Assembly (NCBI RefSeq): GCF_012395815.1
Contig: NZ_JAAZQQ010000004.1
Location: 1 to 64,000, forward strand
Source: Roseicyclus persicicus
GTDB taxonomy: Bacteria > Pseudomonadota > Alphaproteobacteria > Rhodobacterales > Rhodobacteraceae
Direction of reading: 5' to 3'
Length of the DNA: 64,000 bases
The notes under the pieces are model-generated. The model had not been told where the DNA came from. It was given only the letters and a program-made list of their open reading frames with translations, and searched no databases. Shown here piece by piece: positions 8,408-15,632 of the stretch. Made by a program: the position numbers and the translations under genes. Every line of letters starts with the position of its first letter. Position 1 is the stretch's first letter.

Positions 8408-9103
8408 TCACGCCTTGACGGAGTTGAGATACATGTCGCGTTCGGAACGCCACAGATCCGCGAATTCAACGTTCTGCCAGTCGTCGAACCAAGGACCGCC
8501 ATTCGTATAGTGGATCGCCGACGGGATACGATCAGGCTTCGGATACTCTCCCTCTAGGAAATTCCATTCCAGTGGAAGAGCCCCGATCAGATCATCGTCT
8601 GACACCCAGTTGAAGCGGTGCAGGTGCGCGGGAGAGGCAGTGTTTACCACTTCCGGGGTGAGCGCCTTTACATCCGGGTGGGCGTTGTTGAAAAGAATGA
8701 AGGATGACCAGTTCTTGCGCGGATAAGTCGTCTGCGCCTGCCCGTCCATCTTGATGGCGTTGGCAGGTGTGTAGTCATGCTGCACGACGTACACTGCCTT
8801 TTCGCGATTAGCGTTCTGCAGAACGCTGCGGACATCTACAGTGAAAAGGAAGTCGCAATCAACGAAAATTGACCAGCCATCGTGAGCGCCGAGATACGGC
8901 GTCAGAAATCGCGTTAGGGAAAACTCGGTAGAGGCCTTGTCGGCCTGACGAGTATAGAGCCCGAGCTCCCTCAGCGTCGTCAATTTGAGGGGGTAGACTT
9001 CAAGATCTGCCGAGGAGTGGCGATGGATCGAATGTCGGCAGACCTGCCAAGCAATATCTTCCCGACTATCGTAGCCAACAAATACCTTCAATTTTTCACT
9101 CAT
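8408..9103 (-). CDS. Glycosyltransferase with DxD motif (GT8-like)
   Basis: A 231-residue protein beginning MSEKLKVFVGYDSREDIAWQ. FSLTRFLTPYLGAHDGWSIFVDCDFLF carries the DxD (DCD) metal and nucleotide-sugar site, as in GT8-like enzymes, and later DDDLIGALPLEWN and AIHYTNGGPWF match conserved acceptor-side regions. AGGAGA lies just upstream of ATG 9103. It sits between kdsA and the epimerase gene in a tight minus-strand operon. The linkage formed is unknown; capsule loci often encode such short DxD transferases. Confidence 0.72.
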   Translation of the reverse strand: MSEKLKVFVGYDSREDIAWQVCRHSIHRHSSADLEVYPLKLTTLRELGLYTRQADKASTEFSLTRFLTPYLGAHDGWSIFVDCDFLFTVDVRSVLQNANREKAVYVVQHDYTPANAIKMDGQAQTTYPRKNWSSFILFNNAHPDVKALTPEVVNTASPAHLHRFNWVSDDDLIGALPLEWNFLEGEYPKPDRIPSAIHYTNGGPWFDDWQNVEFADLWRSERDMYLNSVKA

Positions 9104-9143
9104 TTCCGTGTCTCCTAGAGGCGAAATTGGAATTGGGAAAGGA

Positions 9144-9980
9144 TCAGACCATACCCTTAACTAGCTGATCGATAGAGGACAGACGGGCAACCAAGTCCTT
9201 CATCTCGGTCAGCGGTATCATGTTCGGGCCATCGCTGGGCGCCCGATCAGGGTCCTCGTGGGTTTCGATGAACAGCATTGAAACGCCCACCGCGCATGCG
9301 GCCCGAGCCAGCACGGGCGCGAATTCACGCTGTCCACCGCTTGAACTGCCGCGACCACCAGGTTGTTGCACCGAGTGGGTTGCATCAAAGACAACGGGCC
9401 AACCTGTAGATGCCATGGTGGTCAACCCGCGAAAGTCAGTGACAAGAGTATTGTAGCCGAATGACGTGCCGCGTTCGCATAGAAGGATAGACTGGTTGCC
9501 GGTGCTTTCCACTTTGGCCGCTACATTGGCCATGTCCCACGGCGCCAGGAACTGCCCCTTCTTGATATTGATAACGCGCCCAGTTTCTCCAGCAGCGAGA
9601 AGAAGATCGGTCTGCCGGCAGAGGAATGCAGGGATTTGCAGCACATCCACCACATCAGCGGCCCGGGCGCAGTGGTGGACCTCATGAACATCGGTCAATA
9701 CTGGACAGCCAAATTCCTCGCGGATACGGGCCAGAATTTCGAGCCCGACGTCCATGCCTAGTCCGCGGGTGCCTGACAGTGACGAACGGTTGGCCTTGTC
9801 ATAGCTAGCCTTGAAAACGAAACGTGTGCCAGTAGGCGCACAGGCTTCAGATAGACCTTCGGCGATCATCCGAGCATGGTCGAGGCTTTCGAGCTGGCAG
9901 GGTCCAGCGATCAAGGCGATGGGAAGTGGCCCTCCCACCTCGAAGTCTCGGATCCGGATCCTGCGTGTGTTGGGAATCAT
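9144..9980 (-). CDS. kdsA: 3-deoxy-8-phosphooctulonate synthase
   Basis: A 278-residue KdsA, condensing phosphoenolpyruvate and arabinose-5-phosphate to Kdo-8-phosphate in the cytoplasm. Family marks are IALIAGPCQLESLDHA, FVFKASYDKANRSS, CPVLTDVHE, INIKKGQFLAPWDM, CERGTSFGYN and FDATHSVQQPGG. The length is normal. Its ATG overlaps the stop of kdsB by 4 bp (translational coupling). It follows kdsD and kdsB, so the operon holds the whole route from ribulose-5-phosphate to CMP-Kdo except the phosphatase KdsC. Confidence 0.96.
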   Translation of the reverse strand: MIPNTRRIRIRDFEVGGPLPIALIAGPCQLESLDHARMIAEGLSEACAPTGTRFVFKASYDKANRSSLSGTRGLGMDVGLEILARIREEFGCPVLTDVHEVHHCARAADVVDVLQIPAFLCRQTDLLLAAGETGRVINIKKGQFLAPWDMANVAAKVESTGNQSILLCERGTSFGYNTLVTDFRGLTTMASTGWPVVFDATHSVQQPGGRGSSSGGQREFAPVLARAACAVGVSMLFIETHEDPDRAPSDGPNMIPLTEMKDLVARLSSIDQLVKGMV

Positions 9981-10771
9981 GACATGTCCTCCTGTGCCAT
10001 GAGGACCATCTCAATTCTTTCCACGTCTACAGGATTATTCAGTTCCCAGAACACGCGCCCTCGCCCATCAACGGGCACGCAGCGCAAGGTCAATCCGTTT
10101 TCAAGGAAGCGCAATTGCTCCAAGCCCTCAAGCGCCTCCAGCGGGCCCATGCGCCAAGATGCATAAGCGGCAAGAGCCGCCGGACGATATGCGTACAGGC
10201 CTACATGATGGAATACGGGGATCGGCTCAGGCACCACTCCCCCTGTGTACGGTATTACCTCTTTCGAGAAATAGAGCGCGCGATTGTCGTGATCAAAGAC
10301 TGCTGTCGTCCCCCCGACGCGACCAGCCCTACGGTCAGCAAGGAAGTGCTCCAGGCTCTCTCGATCGCAACGTATGACTGGCGTCACCATATCCGCCACT
10401 TTGTCGTTGGCCATCGTAGCGATTAGCGCATCGACAAACCAAGGCGGCGTCAATGGGGCGTCCCCCTGTAGGTTCACGATCAGGTCAGCCTCGATGCCGT
10501 AACGAGCCACAGCCTCAGTGCAGCGCGCAGTGCCGTTTTCGGCCTCTTCCGAGGTCATCATTACTGACGCACCGAAAGATTCCGCAGCCATACGTATACG
10601 ATCATCGTCAGTCACAACATGAACTTCGGCCACCCCTTGAACGGCCTTGGCAGCCTCCCAGCTTCGCCGGATAAGAGACTTCGTCCCGTCTGGACCGCGA
10701 AGGTCAACGAGTGGCTTTCCAGGGAAGCGACTTGAGGCGTAGCGCGCCGGTATCAAGATGACGGTCCTCAT
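9977..10771 (-). CDS. kdsB: 3-deoxy-manno-octulosonate cytidylyltransferase
   Basis: A 264-residue CMP-Kdo synthetase. It begins with the nucleotidyl-binding VILIPARYASSRFPGKPL, followed by VVTDDDRI, VNLQGDAPL (metal-binding Asp), and the HVGLYAYRP region near the C-terminal third. It activates Kdo with CTP. Both ends overlap neighbours by 4 bp, so kdsD-kdsB-kdsA are coupled. Sitting in a polysaccharide locus, it resembles the KpsU role in capsule synthesis; a housekeeping kdsB for lipid A would be expected elsewhere in the genome. Confidence 0.95.
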   Translation of the reverse strand: MRTVILIPARYASSRFPGKPLVDLRGPDGTKSLIRRSWEAAKAVQGVAEVHVVTDDDRIRMAAESFGASVMMTSEEAENGTARCTEAVARYGIEADLIVNLQGDAPLTPPWFVDALIATMANDKVADMVTPVIRCDRESLEHFLADRRAGRVGGTTAVFDHDNRALYFSKEVIPYTGGVVPEPIPVFHHVGLYAYRPAALAAYASWRMGPLEALEGLEQLRFLENGLTLRCVPVDGRGRVFWELNNPVDVERIEMVLMAQEDMS

Positions 10772-11766
10772 GCCACCCCCGCTCGCAGGCAGTCGTGGAT
10801 ATGGAGGACGCCAAGGGGCCTTTTGCCCTCATCAACGACAAACATCATGTGCACTTTGCGGGCGTTCATGGCGGCAACTGCCTCGGCAGCCAGCATGGTA
10901 GGATCGGCCGTCAACGGATTTCGCGTGGCCACATCCTTGGCCGTCATCGTCATAAGGCCGTCCATATGCCGCCGAAGATCACCGTCAGTGATTATCCCGG
11001 TAAGGCGCCCGTCTTCCACGAGGCCAGCAACCCCCACACCCTTCTCCGTCATCACTAGAATCGTCTCAGTCATCGGCTGATCAGGCGCAACCAATGGAAG
11101 GAACTCGGGCCCACGCATGATCTGGCTTACCCGAGCAAGCCGAGCGCCGAGCTTGCCACCGGGATGGAAGGTACGGAAGTGTTCGGGTAGGAAACCGCGC
11201 CTCTCCATGAGAGAGATGGCTAGGGCATCACCCAACGCAAGCGCCAATGTCGTCGAGGTGGTAGGAGCCATGCCGATGATGCAGGCCTCGGGCGCAGGTG
11301 GAAGCAACAAGAGGTAGTCGGCAGCGGAGCTCAACGTGCTGTCCCCCCGGCTGGTTATTGCGACCAGCGGGATAGAGAAGCGACGGGTGTGCGCGATAAG
11401 GTCACTCAATTCCGGGGTCTCGCCGGAGTTCGAAAGGGCGATGCAGATGTCGGCCTCTGTGATCGTACCGAGATCGCCGTGGCTAGCCTCCCCTGCATGC
11501 ACAAAATAGGATGGCGTGCCCGTAGAACTGAAGGTGGCTGCGATCTTTCTGGCAATGTGCCCCGATTTTCCGACACCGGAAAATATCACACGACCCTTTG
11601 CCTCAAGGATGAGTGATACAACCGATAGGAAGTCGGCAGGCAGCGCGCGCGACAGCGTCACTAAGGCATCGGCTTCTGTCTGCAAGACCCGTCGCGCCGT
11701 CGAGAGGGTTGCCTCAGCAGCATCGGAAGCGCCGCTCGCCGCTGAAAATCGAGTGATTGGCATCAT
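10768..11766 (-). CDS. kdsD: Arabinose-5-phosphate isomerase (KdsD/KpsF)
   Basis: A 332-residue protein with an N-terminal SIS sugar-isomerase domain (VIFSGVGKSGHIARKIAAT, STGTPSYFVHAGEASHGDLG, CIALSNSGETPEL) and two C-terminal CBS domains (PLVAPDQPMTE and MNARKVHMMFVVDEG). It converts ribulose-5-phosphate to arabinose-5-phosphate, the first Kdo precursor. It is the first gene of the minus-strand operon; 124 bp separate it from the gene upstream, which probably contains a promoter, although no clear -35/-10 pair is visible. ATG 11766 or ATG 11763 could be used. Confidence 0.95.
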   Translation of the reverse strand: MMPITRFSAASGASDAAEATLSTARRVLQTEADALVTLSRALPADFLSVVSLILEAKGRVIFSGVGKSGHIARKIAATFSSTGTPSYFVHAGEASHGDLGTITEADICIALSNSGETPELSDLIAHTRRFSIPLVAITSRGDSTLSSAADYLLLLPPAPEACIIGMAPTTSTTLALALGDALAISLMERRGFLPEHFRTFHPGGKLGARLARVSQIMRGPEFLPLVAPDQPMTETILVMTEKGVGVAGLVEDGRLTGIITDGDLRRHMDGLMTMTAKDVATRNPLTADPTMLAAEAVAAMNARKVHMMFVVDEGKRPLGVLHIHDCLRAGVA

Positions 11767-11890
11767 GAACTCCGCCGGTTCGTCTTGAGACAGCAGAGGC
11801 AGAAGCCCAATAGCGTGCCCCTTCTTCTAGAAACACAGGGCGCTTTGACACCGAACCTGTTGCCCAAGGCGTTCATAAGCCCATTAGTCA

Positions 11891-14137
11891 TTAAATCTTC
11901 TCCAAAGGGGCTGCTCTGCCAGTCGACTCGTGTTGTCTCTGTGTAATGGCTTTCGAAAAGACCTGCAGAACCTGCGAACGCAGTCTGTCTGTGCCGTAGT
12001 CAGCAGTAAGCCGTGCCTGCGCACGTTGCACCTGCGAGAATCTGAGAGCAGGATCACTTACCAACCGGTCCAGAGCTACAAACCAACCGTCATCCGGAAC
12101 CAACACAGCGCAGCCATCAGACCCGCACCCGTCATAGATTGTCCCGGCCGTTGCAACTACTGCAGCGCCGATCGCAGTATATTCGACCCACTTGGTGTTG
12201 GCCTTGACGCGATTGAAGGGCAGGTCAGCCAACGGGGCGATGCCAATGTCCCATCTGCGGGCAGCGAATGCATCCATGAACTCAGCGTAGACCCTTACAG
12301 GTGGAACGGCTGTCACTCTCTCGCCGAATGCTGCGAGTTCGGGCGGCATCGGGATCGACCCAAACAACTCGAACTGCAGATGCGGATGGGCCTGCATCAA
12401 TTGCACCAGCGCGGGCACGACGATGGAGAAATCGTGCGCGTGGTCAAAGCCCATGTAGCCGATACGAGTAACAGGGCGGAGCTCCGCCGGGACGAGTACT
12501 GAACCTGAACAGTAGATCGGACCTACGGTCATGGCCGTCCTGAAGCCATATTCACGAAACCTGCGGCGCAGCGGTATCGTTGAACAGTAGACAACATCTG
12601 CTTCGGCCAAGAAGGTCCGCACGGCACCTGTTCGAGCAGGGCTCATATGGAATGCATACTTCTTCTCACCCAATTCACGTGGAAGGTTCAGCAAGTCGTC
12701 GTCAATGTGATAGACGAGCGGCACACCCCGATCACGGCAGGTCTGGACAATCTGCTCTGCACCTAGGCCGCTGTACCGGCAGGCCACCACCAGATCAGGA
12801 ACCGCCTTGTCGAATGTATCTTCCACCCATGCGCGGACCCGATCAGGAGATGCAGGCTTACCTTTAGTCTGGCGCAGAAACTCATCTTCGTAAGCAAAAA
12901 AATGCCGCATGCGGCCGGCGTCCACCAAGGGCTGCAGCGGCTTTTGAAACGACAATTGAAGGGTCGGGATCGCTCCATTCGCGAAGAAAAGAACCCGACG
13001 CGGGGTCGGCACCGAGGGAGACAAAGTGCGAAGCGGTTCGGGGGCCTGCCGTGCCAACGCAGCCGTCAGGAGGCGCGCGAAGCGGCGATAGACCTCGGCC
13101 GGATCTCGGATTATTCCAATATCATCGAGGAATGAACGCTGGCGTTCAAGGATCGCGTCGCGCCGGAGGCGTACGTCGCGCAGGAATGCCATCCAGTCCT
13201 CAAGAGTGCTTATGGCGGTCAGGCCATCGTACATGCTGGCGTCCATGATACCTGCAGAATCACGCCAGACGCCCACCGGAAGACCAGCAAGGACCATGTC
13301 GAGCACCACGGTGGATGGAGCCGAGATACCGTACTCATAGGCCGGCAGGTTCACCTTGTAGATCGGCAGGTTGTTCAGAACGGCATTCGGCGGAAGCGGC
13401 ACGCCGTTCTTCAGGACATATTGCCCGCCGGGGTGTGGACGCAGGGTGAGTCCGTCACCACCTGCTTCAAGTACGCGGCAGTACTCCGCGAAAGTTGCCA
13501 TGAACGACTGACCATGGTCTCCCGATGCACGCAGCCGCACCGAATGCAGGTTTTCACAAACCATTCCACCAAGGACTGGGGGGTGGTCAGCTGCAACGCG
13601 GGGACGCGACAGAAGCATTTGCGGTCCGGTGACGTACAGGCGAGCCCGTTGCGAGGCAACCATGGCCGACAGTTCAGACGACGGCAGCCAGGCACAGACG
13701 ACGTCCCCGCCGAACGTGATATTGCGCCCGTGTGCAATGACATGCTCTCGGTTCTGACGAAAGCCGACACATTCCAGCCCGTGCTGAAGCGTGATTTTCA
13801 TAAGGCTAGAAGGTGCGACGCTATAGATCTGGTAGACGTCCCCGTGCGCGCCCGGAATATCAGAATCCACACCAGCTACGAGCGCTCCACGTCTTCCATG
13901 GAGCAACATCGCCGCTCGCGAAAGGTTACCGCATTCGATGACGTTCGCCGATAACTCCTGTGCCGCCTCTTCTATCTCGCCACGCCAAGTGCCGGTCGTA
14001 TCCCGATCGCCGAACCGCCAACTGATCAGAAAGCTGATGTCGGCTTCCGTCTCACGGGCCGCAAGGTAGGCAAGCGGTCGGACAGTATTGAAGTCCTGCA
14101 GCAAGCTGATGATAAAGATGACCTCCGACCTACGCAT
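11891..14137 (-). CDS. Two-module glycosyltransferase
   Basis: A protein of about 748 residues with two transferase-like halves. Residues ~1-370 look like a GT-B fold related to CDP-glycerol/capsule transferases (TLQHGLECVGF, LTLRPHPGG, GISAPSTVVLDMVLAGLP). Residues ~380-748 look like GT4 (PLVYHIDDDLL, RIGYMGFDHAHDF, FELFGSIPMPPEL, NTKWVEYTAIGAAVVAT). ATG 14137 overlaps the preceding gene's end by 8 bp, so I prefer it to the in-frame ATG ten codons upstream. Three genes overlap in series here (15632, 14130), suggesting a coupled set. Sugars and linkages are unknown. Confidence 0.68.
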   Translation of the reverse strand: MRRSEVIFIISLLQDFNTVRPLAYLAARETEADISFLISWRFGDRDTTGTWRGEIEEAAQELSANVIECGNLSRAAMLLHGRRGALVAGVDSDIPGAHGDVYQIYSVAPSSLMKITLQHGLECVGFRQNREHVIAHGRNITFGGDVVCAWLPSSELSAMVASQRARLYVTGPQMLLSRPRVAADHPPVLGGMVCENLHSVRLRASGDHGQSFMATFAEYCRVLEAGGDGLTLRPHPGGQYVLKNGVPLPPNAVLNNLPIYKVNLPAYEYGISAPSTVVLDMVLAGLPVGVWRDSAGIMDASMYDGLTAISTLEDWMAFLRDVRLRRDAILERQRSFLDDIGIIRDPAEVYRRFARLLTAALARQAPEPLRTLSPSVPTPRRVLFFANGAIPTLQLSFQKPLQPLVDAGRMRHFFAYEDEFLRQTKGKPASPDRVRAWVEDTFDKAVPDLVVACRYSGLGAEQIVQTCRDRGVPLVYHIDDDLLNLPRELGEKKYAFHMSPARTGAVRTFLAEADVVYCSTIPLRRRFREYGFRTAMTVGPIYCSGSVLVPAELRPVTRIGYMGFDHAHDFSIVVPALVQLMQAHPHLQFELFGSIPMPPELAAFGERVTAVPPVRVYAEFMDAFAARRWDIGIAPLADLPFNRVKANTKWVEYTAIGAAVVATAGTIYDGCGSDGCAVLVPDDGWFVALDRLVSDPALRFSQVQRAQARLTADYGTDRLRSQVLQVFSKAITQRQHESTGRAAPLEKI

Positions 14138-15632
14138 CGACGGTCTCCGGGATAGCAAGGGGCGCACGTAGCTGAAAAGGTGCAGTCGTTTCTGATATCA
14201 CAATGCGGGCATCGGGAATAAGGCGCTGCAGAATGGCAGCTGCGGTGCGCATCCCAAGATCGTAGGCTGCTAGTTTCTCTGCTACATGATGCATCGACAG
14301 ACAAAGGCCTGGTACTGCCCCGAGGGAGAGGCCGTGAAAGGTAATCGGTCCATCCGACGGCCAAGGCCTGAGCATCTTCTGCGCCTCAGACTCGAGCACC
14401 TTGGACATACGGTCGGAGATCACCGCTACGATCTCCCCTGTTCCGTCAGGGACAAACTTCAGGTCGAAGTTCATTGGCGCCGTCTGAAACGGGCTTGCCA
14501 CAGAGAACATCTTGGAACGCTGGGCGAACTTGTGTTGTTTTGCGCCATCTCCCGCTCCATGCAACACGATGACTACGTCGTCGAGTGTACGGGGTGTGGG
14601 GAAGGGCGAAACCCTTTCAAGGAAGTCGGCGAGTTCGGCTGCTTCGTTTGCAGGATCCGACATACGGGCAAATGACGCTGAGAGTGATGGCAGGACCTGA
14701 GGTCGTAGTCTAAGGGTACCGCGCAGCACGTCATCTACAAGTTCATCCGTCGTCCGGTAATGGAAGGGCTCCAATGCCTCATAAATTGGCGCACCAACCG
14801 TCAACACCTGCGCCCCGCGTGTCAGTGCTGTCACTGCGCGGTTCAAGGACTTGGCAGTCGAAAAGGACTGCGACCCAACAGGCAGGAATGCTACAAAGCT
14901 GTCGGAAAGCAGATGTTCTTCGCCCTCCAGCGTCCATTCTTCGATCATGGGTGAAAGCGGTAACCGCCCCAACCGGGCTAGACGAGCCGGAGTCATGGCC
15001 CGGGTGTTGGTCAGCACACGGAGATTTGCCCTGAAACCTCGCCGACGGAACCCTGCCAGCACTTCTCCGAAGTCGCACAGGTCATCCAGCCCAACGGGAA
15101 AGTACGGATTGTCGCCGGTTCCGAACCAGGCCACGTTGATTTGGCCCGTCACATGCACGCGCTGCAATCTTTCAACCAACGACCGAGCCACCCGTTCCGG
15201 CTCAAAAGCGTCGAAAGGATCGTTCATGCGATGGATCGGAAGATCGGGCGCCATTTGACCGAGGCGTGCCTTCATTGTGTCTGTTGCACACAACAGGAAA
15301 TCGACCCGCGCAATCATTTCCCTCATCCACTCTCGGATATGGGACAGGCGCATGTCGCCTGTTTGCGAGAAGTAGTCATCGAAGATGTCCACTCCGACGC
15401 GCTTGCCCTTTGCACGGAGCGCTTCGGCCATTAGGATCGACCGGATATCCTGACACTTGCAGAACAGGAAGATGTCACCCTTCGGAACAGCCGACGCTCG
15501 CAGTTCGTCGATGAGTGCGTAGTCCATAGAATGACCCAATCGGGAGAGTTGATCTTGAATCCGATCGTAACGAATCCGTACCCCTGGGGACGCGCGGTGA
15601 TCGCGATGCGGGATGACTACTGTGATCCTCAT
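14130..15632 (-). CDS. GT4-like glycosyltransferase with unassigned C-terminal region
   Basis: A 500-residue protein. It begins MRITVVIPHRDHRASPGVRI, and RYDRIQDQLSRLGH is typical of GT4-type N-terminal Rossmann domains; KRVGVDIFDDYFS, FLLCATDTMKARL and VAWFGTGDNPYFP follow the same pattern, ending with FSTAKSLNRAVTALTRGAQVL. Residues ~350-500 (DDVVIVLHGAGDG onwards) match no family I can name. The ATG shares one base with the upstream stop (TGATG), so translation is coupled to the 845-residue protein. Probably a sugar transferase, or a degenerate one, in this polysaccharide locus. Confidence 0.6.
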   Translation of the reverse strand: MRITVVIPHRDHRASPGVRIRYDRIQDQLSRLGHSMDYALIDELRASAVPKGDIFLFCKCQDIRSILMAEALRAKGKRVGVDIFDDYFSQTGDMRLSHIREWMREMIARVDFLLCATDTMKARLGQMAPDLPIHRMNDPFDAFEPERVARSLVERLQRVHVTGQINVAWFGTGDNPYFPVGLDDLCDFGEVLAGFRRRGFRANLRVLTNTRAMTPARLARLGRLPLSPMIEEWTLEGEEHLLSDSFVAFLPVGSQSFSTAKSLNRAVTALTRGAQVLTVGAPIYEALEPFHYRTTDELVDDVLRGTLRLRPQVLPSLSASFARMSDPANEAAELADFLERVSPFPTPRTLDDVVIVLHGAGDGAKQHKFAQRSKMFSVASPFQTAPMNFDLKFVPDGTGEIVAVISDRMSKVLESEAQKMLRPWPSDGPITFHGLSLGAVPGLCLSMHHVAEKLAAYDLGMRTAAAILQRLIPDARIVISETTAPFQLRAPLAIPETVDA

